A DNA stretch of 64,000 bases from Tubiluchus corallicola (lineage: Eukaryota; Priapulida; Priapulimorpha; Priapulimorphida; Tubiluchidae). The stretch is taken from contig JAQGDQ010000065.1 of assembly GCA_030141605.1 (NCBI GenBank), forward strand, positions 558,001 to 622,000, given 5' to 3'. Below, piece after piece: positions 11,161 to 24,186 of the stretch (the first letter of the stretch is position 1; each line of letters begins with the position of its first letter). Under the pieces are notes generated by a model that ran no database searches, was not told where the DNA came from, and worked only from the letters and a program-made list of their open reading frames with translations. Position numbers and translations under genes: made by a program.

Positions 11161-13684
11161 CGTCTAATTTGAACGACTACGCCCACATTGGGTTGACCCT
11201 AGCTGACCCATATAGCATGCCAAAAGACAGAGTCATTACGAATTGGGTTGACTTTGTCGTTCGAGCCTGGAAAGGCTCACTATTTATTTTGTTTCTTTTT
11301 GCTCTCGAGACTGACAGACAGACTTCTAATACCCGTTTGCCAGTACTTGTTAATTTTTACACACGGGAGTGTTCAACACTTGTTATTATGACAGAGGCAT
11401 ACTTCCTGGGGAATTTCAATATCATTTAATAAGTTATGTTTAGGTTCAATAACTCTAAAGAAACTGGTTCGTGGTCACTTAGATTTGCGCCATTGCGAGT
11501 GACATAATGTTTCTTAATAGCTGGTCTTAAGCAAGAACTTGCTCTGTAGCAAGAAAATGGTCTATAACTGAAGACGTATTGCTGCTGCGCTTAATATAAG
11601 TAAAATAAACAACCTTACAGTCCACGTTTGCATATTTTTGAAATATTCCAACTTGAAATGGAATATACTATAACTATGGCATGGGCGGATCTACGCCTGA
11701 ATTCATAATTAAGATCACCACTAATTATAATGTTATGGGAATTATAAATGGGGATTAGAACATCAATTTGAATAAAACATTATTCGTTTCCACTGCCCTG
11801 TTCGGATCATTGATACCTCTATCATAAAGCATATACGTATATACTAACTAAGCACTGATGTCATTTTTCACTAACTGAATAGCACAGACTCGTTTACTGT
11901 TAAAAACAACCTTGGAGACGCTACTGTCTAATTGCTTATTCCAAAAAAATCACACAACCCCCGTGCGGACGCCCCATTATAATTTTATCATTGGAATCTA
12001 TCCCTAAACATGCTACAACATCATGAATTAAGCTGATCTCATTAAGTTTCGGTAACTCTTTAGCTAAAGCTACAATTTTGCTATATCGCAACGAGGTGTC
12101 GAGTTTTTGTATATGGCTAAATATGGTTCATTCAGGATGAAGAATAATTTTATTTTTCGTTAGAGACCAAAAACTGAAAATAGCTAGGTCGAACACAAAC
12201 ATTTTTTCAGTGTTGAGCAATAGTACTTCGCCAGGCTAAGACACACTAAAACTCGTGTGCTATGTTTCCTGCATGCTATGCTTCATTTTTTAATTTTGTT
12301 CTACTGTTAAACTGTTACACTCAACAATTTAAATGTGAGCAATCTGAATATTATATTTAACATATCACAAAGTGCGGATTTAGATTCTTATACCATACAT
12401 GGCATACGTATTTCAGTACAACTTAATTGCTTATTTTTACTTATTTTTTAGTAGTAGATTACATTCCATGTGTCTATTTACTGTAGATTTTAAATTATTA
12501 TTATTATAATAAATTATAATTATTAGATTACTGATGTAAATAAAATCATACGGCAGATTCTTATACTGAATTTTTCATGAATGATCACCAACTTAAAAGC
12601 TAAAATATTTTAAGTTGTTGTTTTTAATCTTGAATTCATTTAATGTAGAATGACTGACTTCTGACATGCTGAAAGATACTTTTATGTACTCATACTTCAG
12701 TAGTTGAAATTTTTGTGAGTAAGGAGTTGCATTTGATATTAGCATACATACTACATTATATGGCTATATCAGTTTTTCAGCACATTCTCCAGGTAAGTTT
12801 TACATCATTTTGTATTACTAAACCCATTGTGGCCTACTATATGAAAACGAGATTTTTTTGTTATCATTCAGACTTCTGTTGCCTTTGATACAGGAAGGAA
12901 TTTTCAGTGAAAACGTGTATAAAACATGCAAAGAAATTGTAAATGACAAGCTGTTTCTACTGTATTGGAAATAAAAATACACAATATCAATTGCAATTTC
13001 TCCCAGCAAGAAAAACTAAGTACAAAAAGACTAGAAAAAAGAACTTTGCACAGGTAATGCACTATTTTATGAAAGCTGGCGCTTCTGGCTAATCTCTTAA
13101 AAATTCCAACGGTAGCAGAAAAATTGTAAAATCCGACAAGGATATGTTCTTTAGCTGTTTTGTTTGCCCGTGCTACTATGTACGGGAGCGTTTTTTTATT
13201 GTAAATAATAAAAGGAAGTTTTACTACTACGTGATTAATAACCACGTGATTGATAAACAAATTTGTATATTTCGTGGAACAAACTGCAAGAACATCGTCA
13301 ATTTTTCCGCCGCTTTCCAGGTGAACAACGGAAGTCCGTGGCGCAGTCAAGAGCTAGTACGCCCATAAAGTCTCTGTACAGTGTCTCCAAACCAACCTGT
13401 AAAAACCATATTACCAAAATGTCAGTAAGAGCTGTGTGTAGTTTACAGTTTGCAAATGCAAAGGCGTAGATGGGCGACGGTGTGGGGCCAAATTAGTCAA
13501 CATCGATCGCCCTAGGCTCGATGCCTCTATCGAGGGATGGAAAAATGCCCGAGGAAGCAAAAGGTGATCAATATTGATTACATTGGATAAAACTCACATT
13601 ACTGACATTAAAAGTACCATAAAATAAAAAATCAATAACATATATACAAGGTGTGATTTATCAAAAATTGAGATAACTAAAACA
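11161..13684. other. Unassigned interval
   Basis: Open frames such as 11106-11429 (plus) and 12904-13350 (minus, 148 codons) show no motif I can name and no codon pattern that persuades me. The GC-richer patch 13290-13375 might be a gene or element edge. Confidence 0.4.
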
Positions 13685-13722
13685 AGGACATTTGGACACA
13701 TAGGACATTTGGAGGGAAACTA
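13685..13722 (+). repeat. Two-unit fragment of the GGACATTTGGACACA minisatellite
   Basis: AAGGACATTTGGACACATAG followed by GACATTTGGAGG, the same unit as the array at 14545-14705 and the remnant at 17028-17085. Confidence 0.75.
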
Positions 13723-14544
13723 ACAAAGGAAACAGCAAATGCTAGGAATCTCTGAACATCTGATATTTGTAAATAAATACGTTTATAACTTCTATTTTGC
13801 ACTACATTTTGAAACTCTACATGAATTTTTAATGCTGTATTACATTTAAATTGTATTTCAGTAAAATTTTTAAAACACTTTTAGAAAAAACTAAATAAGC
13901 CAACTCAACTCTGTGGTTAACGAACTCTTTCTTTGAAATAACTTATAATTTGACTTTAACATTCCATTTTCCCATCCTTTTAAAGTACATTTAAAATAAC
14001 AATAATTTCTCAACTTATCAAAAACCCTTAGTCATGTCAAGAAATTAATTTTAAACCACTAATTATAACAATTTTAAACCTTTTAGTTATATCTATTAAA
14101 ATGGTGTAAAACCGTGGTATTCTGTTTTTTTTAAATCTACTAAATATAAAAACTCCTTTTTACAATATTTTAATGGGAGATCTTTAAAGCATCTAAATTA
14201 ATTTAATCTAAATAACTTTTAACGTAAAACAGCACAACAACTTATAAACATAAGAAAATTGCCTTAAAAAATCCTCATGTTATGTGTACGTATTATACTC
14301 TATTCTCTCTAGTATAAACTACATATACGCTACTTTGTGATAAACTTCAGTACAACCTACGACATGTGCTCGCATTTGACGTTGCTGTATTGTCCAGTTG
14401 AGAGAGTGTCCTGGAAATCTTGCCATGTTGTATGATTCATTTATCCTAGCATGTATTGGCTCGTTGGCTCGTGCATTGGCTTGTTGACTGTTTTTCTCTT
14501 ATGCACGGAAAAGAATAGGTAAACATTTTGTGGGTGCTAGGCGT
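13723..14544. other. Unassigned, very AT-rich
   Basis: No motif on either strand. Confidence 0.4.
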
Positions 14545-14705
14545 TTTTGACACAGGCTATTTTGACACACACGTTTTCGACACAGGCTATTTTGACACAT
14601 AGGACATTTGGTCACGTGGGTCATTTGGACACATGGGACATTTCGACACAAGGACATTTGGACACAAGGACATTTGGACACATAGGACATTTGGACACAA
14701 TGACT
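14545..14705 (+). repeat. Minisatellite, ~16-17-bp unit GGACATTTGGACACA
   Basis: About nine imperfect units. The left end is more diverged (GACACAGGCTATTTT) and the right end nearly perfect (ACATTTGGACACAAGG). It precedes module B copy at 14915. The unit resembles the GGTACTAGG minisatellite at 42719 in layout: an ATTTGG core, then AC, then AGG. Confidence 0.9.
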
Positions 14706-14866
14706 TTTGGATCATTAGCACATAATTATGTTGACGATTTACAATTACAATTACAAGTTACAAAACATTACAAAAGCAATGCAATACATTACAATGAAGA
14801 AAAAACTACACAGACAAAACCCCACACTTGGGGTATAATCGTCAACACAATACACAATAAAATACA

Positions 14867-14900
14867 ATAATAACAATAATAATAATAATAATAATAATAA
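14867..14900 (+). repeat. (AAT)n microsatellite, short
   Basis: About 30 bp of AAT repeats between the minisatellite and module B. Confidence 0.9.
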
Positions 14901-14914
14901 ATATCTCTCTCAAA

Positions 14915-15455
14915 AAACCTTCAGTATTTTGTAGACCATTTCTGCGAGTGTGCTTATTTTTTCTCAGCATGCCCAAACAGTTGCACAAATTGAATTTTTC
15001 TGGAGGGTGTTTGAGCAGTTTTTAGCAAAATTTGCATGGTTGGGTCCGGGAAAATGCACGTACCGAGCATTATTGGCCCTCCCGCAAAATCTAAATATGA
15101 CTATAACCCCCACCGTTGTACATGCTATTCAACCATTACCGGCACCACTCCCGACGCGTTCCTGTTCTCTAGAAATAAGAGGTATAAGTTTTGAAAAAAG
15201 CGACCGAAAATGGCCATTTTGGAGGTTTTTGCCCCCCCCCCCGTTCATCCCGGTGGGGCCGACTCGAAAAATAAGCCGCCAATGGCAAATCTGTGGGTCC
15301 GGACCTTTCATTTGATGCATAGAATCTAGAAATAAGTGGTATACGTTTTGCAATTTTTTGCAAAAAATTGTAAAAAAAGGGCTATTTTGGAGGTTTTCCG
15401 CCTCCCGTTCCTCTCGGTGGGCCCGATTCGAAAAATAAAACCCCAATGGCAAACC
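14915..15455 (+). repeat. Dispersed repeat module B, 5'-truncated copy with duplicated tail block
   Basis: Shares with the copy at 37840-38700 (reverse) the sequence from TTTTGTAGAC and CTGCGAGT through CAGTTGCACAAATTGAATTT, GGGTCCGGGA, CTCCCGCAAAATCTAAATAT and TCTCTAGAAATAAGAGGTAT. The tail block CTAGAAATAAG...CCCAATGGCAAA occurs twice in tandem, starting near 15167 and 15324 (period about 157 bp). A 12-base C run near 15229 interrupts the first block. No coding motif. Confidence 0.85.
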
Positions 15456-15473
15456 AATGAAATTAATATATAC

Positions 15474-15474
15474 G

Positions 15475-15555
<81 letters not shown>

Positions 15556-15556
15556 G
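15474..15556 (+). repeat. (AAT)n microsatellite
   Basis: About 83 bp of AAT repeats directly after module B. The elements at 5560 and 3857 also end next to trinucleotide repeats. Confidence 0.95.
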
Positions 15557-17027
15557 TAAACGGTATTTACAGTGGTTGAATACTAACAGTTATGTTTGTA
15601 ATGACCCAGATTGAATCATTGAGCCGTACTTTAACTTGCAGATAAACAGTAAACTTTAATTTCGTATTTTGACACCAGCTTTTCTTTACTTGTGTTCACT
15701 AAGTGTAAATTGTTTCTAGATTGTTACAATCAACTAGGTACTATTTGTTAGTTTAGGGAATGTTAGTACCCCCTCCCCCTGGGTTGGGTTAAACGATAAA
15801 CTAATATTAGCTAACGTTAAACGTTAAATTAATATAAACGCCAAACGCATAGATTTCTGTACGTTCGCAAAATAGATTTCATGGACACACGATATGCAAT
15901 TTGACTTTGGTTGGTTAAACTGCGTTTTTATGTTTTACCTGATTTTCCATTAGCTGACGTTTGAAAAGCTAATGATCTATTTGTGGTGGTGGAAGATGTC
16001 CACTCATTGGTTTACATAGCTTTGCTGATCTTACCATGCTGGGAACATGTCGTTTCGGATCATGTGAGAGCGCCGTCGTGCAGTTGGAAAGGTGCCCAGC
16101 TCGACGGTCCATCGCATGGGACGGAAAAGTCGTCACTGCCCGGGTAGGAACTTTATGCCAATAAACCGGAAAGCAAAGGTGCCTGTTTATTTACGTTATT
16201 ACGAAATGTCTATTTCGGCGCGCATATGTGCCTACTGCTCCGTTCACACGTCTCCCTTTTGATAGACTTACGTTGAAAGGTTTAACTACGTTTTCTTAAC
16301 TACAAAGACTTTTTGCATCGTTACTGTGGGAGTCGTGAACCCGTTAGATGAAATCTGAACCATATTTTAGTCGACCTAAAGGACTATGACCACAAACTGC
16401 AACTGTCTGGAGAAGATATTATGCTAGCATACGCGTTTTGGGGTGGCTGGTAGGGAACCCTTTAAATAGTTAGGAACACTGTATGATTTTTGTATGTTTT
16501 GTCATTGCATTTATTTCATGCCATGCTGCTTAGTAGCGTTTTCAGATTTACTTTTGCCTATTATTAGTTTCCATTGTTTGCAAATAGCTCAATTACACGA
16601 CTGTATGATTCTTTTTGTGCCATTAAACTTGGTATTATGTTATTTATTCGACTGGTTACAGTTTGATTTTTTAGGTGTAGATAAAAAGCCTGTTTTTCAT
16701 CCATCACACCACAAAAGAATCCATGCTATTTAGGTAGAGCCCCCGTAGAGTCTGCCTACGCTCAGCTACTGTCTGTTTCTTTAGTGGGCAGTCGGTTAAT
16801 ACTCTTAGCTCGGCCAAGGAACTGATCGAACTTGGCAGCGACTAACATTAATTGGCCCCTATGGTCTGCCCCTGTATGCACGGGCTATTACAATATTATA
16901 TGATGTTGAGGTATATTACAAAGTTTAGTACACATGAATTTTAGAATTGCAGTTACATTTTCCAATAAATTTGTACTCTAGAGCATAGTATTACATTAAA
17001 ATTAACATATTTTGTATTTCTATATAG
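15557..17027. other. Unassigned interval
   Basis: No motif found. A short run TTAACG/AAACGTTAA near 15800-15830 is locally repetitive. The segment 16030-16200 is GC-richer but not coding by eye. Confidence 0.4.
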
Positions 17028-17085
17028 GATATTTGGATACAAGGACATCTGGGCACATGTGACATTTAGACACCTGTATAATTTT
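17028..17085 (+). repeat. Decayed remnant of the GGACATTTGGACACA minisatellite
   Basis: GGATATTTGGATACAAGGAC, then ATCTGGGCACATGTGACATT and TAGACACC: three diverged units. Confidence 0.75.
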
Positions 17086-17755
17086 GTTGTTATTTGATCT
17101 CTTGCTGATAAGTAATGGATCATAATACGTTTGGTTGTGTCGGCAGATTGCAGAGTGAGTTGTTACACGTGGATATTTAAAACTTAAAAAACCCACGTTG
17201 TGCAGATTGACCCAAAAATAAGCACACTTTTTGAGGAGGTGGCACATTCATCCAGATATATCAAAATTAGCTGTTTACTGTTTTGATCGATTAGTGATCG
17301 TTTATTTATCAAGTTTCAGAAGAGTAGCCACGTAAATTGTTTCCAGGGAAGGTACTGGACAACGCAATTTTCGGGAGGTTTTTGCTAAATTAAAATATAA
17401 ACCACAATACCTGCTCTATACTGAAATGAAGTCACCACCTAAAAGCAAAATATCCAGAACACTCTGCTTGTTGAGTAAAATGGTAGAGAATTGCTTTATA
17501 ATTAGAGGAGGTGAAGAAAATAATAAATAAGCTTGATTATCTTTAAGCAACGACGACATTGGGCAGAGTGCTGATTGGCAGTTGACGCAGTATGACGTGT
17601 TTTTTACTTCGGCTGCAGTATATGTCATGCTGTACAAATTCTAACGTACAGTAAAGTTGTAGCTGCCTGCTTTACGGTCAAAATGAGATAGAAATTTTGC
17701 CATGAAAGTTTTATAATGATATATAGAAATATCTATACAAGTTAAAATAATCGTG
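17086..17755. other. Unassigned interval
   Basis: No motif; probably the 5' flank or 5' UTR of the LINE that follows. Confidence 0.35.
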
Positions 17756-17758
17756 TAG

Positions 17759-18495
17759 TGCCGACAGCTATGGAAGAAAACTTGGGAGAAAGTACGCCAA
17801 GAAATTGAAAACTTGGATTTGGAGCTGGAGCCAACCATTATGAGAATGCTTACACGGCCTGAAAATGTAAGTGCTATCAAGTTGGTGATTGATATTTTTG
17901 TTGAGCCAATCATAAAGAAAACTATCGATGAAGCAATACCAAGTAAATCTTTCGATGAATTCTCTAAAACTTGCGACATTTTAGAAGTCAAACTTAATGA
18001 GCTTGAACAGTATTCAAGGAGAAGTACAATTAGATGTTTTGGTCTTGTTGAAAATCAAGAGTGAAAATACGGATGGTCTCTGTTCAATGACGATCTTGGA
18101 TTAAAAAATGTGACAATTGCAGACATCGACTGTACTCATAGAGTTGGTCGTGTTAATACTGACAACCCAAGACGAAGAGCAGTAATACGTAAATTTACCA
18201 TGTGTATAGTTAAACGGGAAGTAATGACTGCAAATCGACTGCTCGTGAAGAACAACAGACAGAATAAAATGTCGGCACCATCGTTTATCGTGAGAGAAGA
18301 TTTCACGGCTAGGAATCTAAACATAGTCAAGAAATGCATTTCGCTTGCTCGATGGCAAGATCTTCGTAAAAGATAGACATGGCGCAAGACATCAGATCAA
18401 GGACGTTAGGGATCTCCGTAACTACGGCGAAACAAGCCTTATGGATCGAACTGAGAACAATGGTAGGAAGAGAGGATGTGCCAGGTGTGCCTAGA
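17759..18495 (+). pseudogene. LINE ORF1 (L1-ORF1p-like RNA-binding protein), broken
   Basis: ORF1 proteins bind LINE RNA as nucleic-acid chaperones. The frame is open from 17759. A helical N-terminal part ends in LEVKLNELEQYSRRSTI and RCFGLVEN (about 17985-18055), the usual coiled-coil to RRM junction of L1-type ORF1p. Then comes an in-frame stop at 18062; the expected ENTDGL is present in the +1 frame and the original frame returns at FNDDLG, so two small compensating indels occurred. IADIDCTHRVGR, FTMCIVKREVMTANRLL and FIVREDFTARNL follow, and after another frameshift DGKIFVKDRHGARHQIKD (about 18350-18403), the C-terminal domain ending. Nearly the whole domain order is kept, but the gene is dead. 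Confidence 0.85.
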
Positions 18496-18954
18496 AAAGT
18501 TACGTCACCTCCTAACTCTACAATGAGGCGTCAAACTAGATTATCCTCAAAAATGACAGTTTGATCTTCAACGATGATGTACGTCTCCTATTCGGTTTAA
18601 GTGACTGATAATAATTATAATTTGACTGGCTAGTATATATCTTTATGAGGTCAGTGCTGTATAATTAATTACTTTATCTTGGGAATCAGTACGTTTTGTT
18701 TTTTAAGCTTTTACCTTTCTAAAGAATTAAACACTGAAATGAGGTTTCACTACATATTCCTTGGCAAGACAGCTGTTGAATCTTTAGTATGAGTATGCTT
18801 ATAATTACAATAATATCGCTGGGCTACAGGTTGTAGTAGGCTTTTACACGATAAAGTTGTTTCACCAACTTAATTCACTTTGTGATTACTATGAAAGAAT
18901 GATACCACAAGTTTTTTGTTTTATATTTTCCTTTTTTTCGTAAACGTCAAATAC
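18496..18954. other. Gap between LINE ORF1 and ORF2 tail; no endonuclease seen
   Basis: No endonuclease or early reverse transcriptase motif on the plus strand. In an intact element this place would hold over 1.5 kb of ORF2, so the interval marks a deletion or replacement. Confidence 0.5.
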
Positions 18955-19682
18955 CTAGTTGAGGAGTCAAGTCAGACTACCATTTAATGTACGCTGATGA
19001 TGTATGTCTGTTGGCTACCACAACATCTGCACATACACATCTTTCTGAAGTCTATCTAGAATTTGCTAAAGAACTTTATATAATCATAAATGTCAAGAAA
19101 ATTAAGCTGGTTGTCATTAGATCCCAGGCAATGTTGCACCATACCTATGGCACATTTAAATTATGTAATTCGATTTTAGTACCCACTGAGAAAGGCAAAT
19201 ACCTTGGCCACATCATTTCTCAAGATAATAGAGATGATTTAGATATTATACGACGAAGGTCTTTGTTCTATTGCAGAGCGAACAAACTTATTAGAAAATT
19301 TGCTTATTGTTCAAATGATGTAAAGAAACAATTATTTAGTTCCTTCTGTAACAGCTTTTATTGTATGTCCACATGGAGAAATTTTTATGATTATAATCTA
19401 CAAAAGTTAAAAGTAGCGTATAATATATCGATGAGGAAGTTCTTTAATTATGACTATGATTTTAGTGCTAGATCAATGTGTGTACAACTAAATTTAAAAT
19501 ACTTTGATGTAAGATAATACATAGAAAATGCGTGTATAGCTTGTTAACCCGTTTGAATAGCAGTTCTAATGTAATTTGCATGACGATGTTTGCAAGTGAT
19601 GCCCGTTTCACTTCTCAGATCAGAAAATATTGGCGAACCTTATTATATAGGCAACAAAGTGCATTATGTGTTCTTGGCTAAC
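18955..19682 (+). mobile_element. LINE ORF2 C-terminal half, from the YADD box onward
   Basis: Encodes SDYHLMYADDVCLLA (about 18975-19018, intact catalytic YADD), then KIKLVVI, EKGKYLGHIISQDNRDD (near 19185), FAYCSNDVKKQLFSSFCNS and KLKVAYNISMRKFF. After a frameshift near 19512 it gives IHRKCVYSLLTRL and IRKYWRTLLYRQQ. This is the thumb and C-terminal region of a CR1/L2-like LINE. The 3' UTR ends with AATAAAG at about 19785, just before the CT tract. ORF1 lies 460 bp upstream in the same orientation, so I read both as one internally deleted element. Confidence 0.85.
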
Positions 19683-19797
19683 TGAAACTTTATACTAATA
19701 TAAGTTATTTATTTATGTTTTTATTTAAGTATATAATTGTGTGTAATGGTGTGTATTTGTAATGATATGAACAAATTGTTCAAAATAAAGTAAATCT

Positions 19798-20030
<233 letters not shown>

Positions 20031-22559
20031 TGTCAAAAATCGTAGTTATTTAAAGTGACGCAATGTTTAAAGAGTTAAAACATGAAAGAGCTCTTCCTCT
20101 CCCATGTCTTTTTTTATTATTTTCTTATTTTTAGGGGGTCAAACTTATTTTTAAGTTTTATTTTCGAAAAATATTTTATTTAGAAAATGCGTTGCTACAA
20201 TTTTGTTATTTTTAGGATAAAATTGTTTTCTCAAAGTAATTTGCATTTTATCGCTTGCAGCCTATAATCACTCCAAATTAAATTAATTTTCATAGGATTT
20301 GAAATAAAGTTTAATAAATAATTTCTGTAAAAAACGTTAGGTTTTGCGAGCTATAGACATAGATTTGTTAATATCTTTAGGTCAGCATTTACCCAATGAA
20401 TTATGCTCCTTCGCGAGATTTTTTCATATTCTTTTATGGCGGAACCAGATCTATATCATTATCAAGATAATCGTCTGAGATAAAATACTCACACTCACAT
20501 GTCACAATCACATTCGGATGCATACTAGAACCAGAACGACACAGTGATACAAAGGATTTGGTGAGTATCACACTTTCTAAACGTGAGTAAGTAAGCCTTG
20601 AAAAAATGAAAGTTCGAAAAAGTAATCATTAAGGAAACTGGCTAGTGTGCCAGTTTATGACCAAGAGTGAGTAAAAATACATCTTAAGTATGCAGCAGTA
20701 GATATATTGAAAGGATGTTTTAAGGTACTCAAATTACTCAATTTAGAGTAATTTAAATTTGTGTTCAGTGATAAGAAATTGAGCAAATCTGAATAAATTT
20801 TTGTAGCAACAATGAGGTATTCGAAAGGTGTAGTATAATAATAATTTATTGAATTAAGTACAAGTATACATGGGATATATGGGCAAGTTATGATACATGC
20901 GAGTTATATGTACAACAATAGTGACCTCTTTTCTTAAGCCAGATGCAGTGTGCACAGTTAGAACCAAAGCCTGAGCCAGATGCAGATGCAGATAACATGT
21001 TGATAGAGTTGCATGACCTAGATATGCAGATTATTCAATATGTAGGCTCCCAATGGCCTCTCTGAAGCATTATACATGGACAAGGATAACCAGGAACATG
21101 TAACCTTCTTATATACTGTACATAATTTTTTGACGTGGGCTGTAATGATGATATTTCAGCATTAACTTGGATGATTCTAAGAACTGTTATCTCTGTTATT
21201 TACTACTGTAGTGGTGCCCCTGAGGCTAACGAAAATGCCCAAATTTAGAACCGATAAACTTGTCAATCAACTGGAGGCAGCGCACTCCGTCATTTTATTT
21301 CCTTAGTTCGTTTAAAACACGTGAACATATGCAGAAAAATTGTCTCGAAGATCATAAAGGTCTAAAATTGTATGTCGTAAAAATGAATAAGATCCGTAGA
21401 TTTTGTGAATGTCACAAAAAGTGCGGATCCGTATTGTTTCTAGAAATAGCTACGAATATGTATCCATACTGTCGCAGGGAAGACGAGTATTTAACACTGA
21501 GTAGGTCACAGATAAAAATTTACATGCATAACATTGTGTTTAGGCAAAAGAGGCTGTACCTTATTTCCAAGTGAGCTGTGCATGCAAGCAAAACCACCAC
21601 AGTTTTCACCATCACCTGCGTTCTTCATTGAAGAAATAAAATTTTGGTAGCCTCTACAAAGAAAAAAGAAATATAATTTTTAAATCTGTGATGATTAAAA
21701 ATGTTTACAAATTGAATTAATTGAATTTTTATCAAATTTTGATACAACATTTAAAGCGTGATAAGAGTAAAAGCTGTAATGGTCGACTGTAAGCTGTAAT
21801 TGCTGAACTGGCTTCAAGTTGTTGATAAAAGCAAAATAGCAAGAGCACAAATTGCGTTTTTATTCTTTTGAAGTGCCTGAAAGTATTTGATAATGATGTT
21901 CACAATGAGGTTAGTAAATAATTAACAAATATTTATTTATAAGGTCATAAAAACATAAGAGAAGTATCTTTTATCATATAATTAAAGTCATTCTGTTTAC
22001 AAAATGCTGTGCTGCCAGAAGGTGGATGAATCATTCTTATTTTTGATAATTACACACAGAGAAACACATGCACGCGCGTGCACGTATACACACGCACAAG
22101 CCCTATATTTTACCAAAAGTGCATATTAATGTAAGGCATTTACTATTGAAAACATAGTAGAGGATGGAGAAGTGATGGCGTGCCCTCTATTTTTAAAAAT
22201 AGGAGACTGTTAGTTTATCTACTGATTTGATTGTCTTTCCTGCTTGATACAAGCGAGTGTCTATCTGTCACAAATTCTTTAGCATTTTATTTTTTCCAAA
22301 ATTAACATCTAAACATGGTAAAATTACTCTAAATGTTTTCCATACTGAAAGCATAATAATGTTGTGGGGTGTTGCTTGATTTCATGAAAGTTTTTCGTAA
22401 AATTTAACAAATTCGTATCACTTAAAAATAACGTTTGCATTGAAGGCTGATGATATATTCTCAATCTGTACTTTTAGAAATGTAATCAAATGTAGGATTT
22501 TTGTATGAAGGCAATAAACAGTAAATGATTATAGAAATATGATGCCGCTTGTTATCATG
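20031..22559. other. Unassigned interval with one weak open frame
   Basis: The plus-strand frame 21260-21574 (104 codons) has a Cys/Lys-rich middle (FCECHKKCG, then YCRRED) and AATAAA about 60 bp downstream. I do not recognise it and cannot show it is real. Alternating purine-pyrimidine (CACGCGCGTGCACGTATAC) lies at 22069-22090. Confidence 0.35.
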
Positions 22560-22574
22560 TTTGATTTTTATTGT

Positions 22575-22990
22575 TTGATGTTAATTAAAAGAACAATTGA
22601 TAACAATATAAATGAATCTACAAATAAATACATGTGCATTAATTTGTTCTCGTTATTAAATCGCATTGATTAATTATTTAATAATGATCACTGTAGTTCT
22701 TTTCCCCTTAAAATGACTATTATTGCAATTCTATAGTGCGGGGAGTGCGACAGCCCTTGGTAATTCTCTTCTGTGAGCGTCTTTTGCTTATCCAACAATA
22801 CTGTATCGACCATCATCAACATTTGCCTTTGTGTTATTTAAACAATTTATTAAATCATAACAATTAATGACAATTATTATCAATAATCAACAAACAATAC
22901 ATGTGTATTAATTTAAATCACATAAATTGACTATTGTTGCAATGTGCTGGTCGTTGGTAATTCTCTTCTGCGTCTTTCACCAATAAACCA
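22575..22990 (+). repeat. Two diverged tandem copies of a ~200-bp AT-rich repeat
   Basis: A block with ACATGTGCATTAATTTG, GACTATTATTGCAATTC and TTGGTAATTCTCTTCTG (first copy, to about 22790) recurs as ACATGTGTATTAATTTA, GACTATTGTTGCAATGTG and TTGGTAATTCTCTTCTG (to about 22975). Upstream of the second copy, TTATTAAATCATAACAATTA followed by ATGACAATTAT recurs again at 25697-25728. Confidence 0.8.
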
Positions 22991-24046
22991 ATATATGGCA
23001 TCACAGATTTAGATAAAGCGCACGCTCCTAGAGAGATTGCTACCTTATGATACTTGTAACGTGTAACGCTTAAGGGCGCTACGCCGCTGAGAACAGTAAC
23101 TGTTGGCAACTTGCCAACATGTATTTTCAGTGGCGAATATTTATATTTATATTTTTGCCGCTAAAAAATTAAAATAACTTTTTTATTTTTTTCTAATTAG
23201 TAATAGAGCCGTTCCTGTAGCCGTAAAGTTTATCTAATAATTCTACACGCTTCTGACAATGATAATACAGTCTACAGACATTATTTTGTAATACGATATC
23301 CATTGTTAAAGAATTTAAATGTCACTTTCTGCTGTGCACTTCTACAGTACGTATGCTGCCAGGCAGATCACTCCACTTTTGCCATAATCAAACCACAAAG
23401 TTTACGCAGAGGTTGATTATCCAAAGAATATTGTTTATTAGCATTTAAAAACCTATATAAGGCCACTAGCAAAGATACGAATAAAATTAAAAGGATTTTT
23501 AAGTTTAATAACAACACAAAAAGAATAATATAGATTACTTTATTCCTCTAATCCCTACATTGTATTACTAGTGCTCAGCGCGGTATCTAAGCTGCCGTAG
23601 CTGAATCATTGATAAATTAAAGCATTCAATTAAGTATTAAGAAGTTTGGCAGACATATACTCAGTCAAATACCTTCTGTGGCAAAACATTAATTATTTAT
23701 AGGCCGACGTGATTATATTCACTCAGAAAAAATTGTTTTCCGTCATTAACAGTACAGAATGCTCTCCAACTTCAAAAACAGTCCGCAGTTAAACAGTTAG
23801 AAGTAATACATTTTGTTGTTGCTGTTGTTGTTGTTTATTGCTCATGATGTCAGATGTATAGACTATACAATATAACTATTACATTACCGTGGAATCTTAT
23901 GCAGTAATCTTAACAATATCTCTACTAAACAACTTTACCTTATAAAGGAAGACCAATCTAAAGAAAATCAGTTAACTGCAGTTACTCACAAATTTTCCAC
24001 GAACAGTGAACACCCGTGCCTTCCAGTAGCCCTGACCTAGTTTCCC
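22991..24046. other. Unassigned interval
   Basis: No gene motif seen. A short TTG run lies at 23814-23838. Confidence 0.4.
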
Positions 24047-24109
24047 TAATGAAAACGTTTAAGGGTTTATCAGAAAAACCCCACATTTAAAAACCCTTTT
24101 TAAGGGGTT

Positions 24110-24165
24110 TTCTTCACGAAAAACATTTCACAGAAAACCTCACATGAAATGTTTTTCACGAAGAA
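24110..24165 (+). repeat. Perfect-core hairpin, ~19-bp arms
   Basis: CTTCACGAAAAACATTTCA pairs with TGAAATGTTTTTCACGAAG with two mismatches and a loop of about 14 bases. A second small hairpin (AACCCC/GGGGTT) lies just upstream at 24078-24110. Confidence 0.8.
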
Positions 24166-24186
24166 ACCTGTTCAGAAAATTTTTCT

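Noticed and set aside
12904-13350. 148-codon minus-strand frame as a host gene
   Set aside because: No recognisable domain, low-complexity hydrophobic composition, and an overlapping open frame on the other strand.
14545-14705. CRISPR-like array of short repeats
   Set aside because: Units follow one another with no unique spacers and the genome is eukaryotic; it is a minisatellite.
15229-15242. C run as a regulatory or i-motif site
   Set aside because: It lies inside a repeat copy and is absent from sister copies; most simply slippage.
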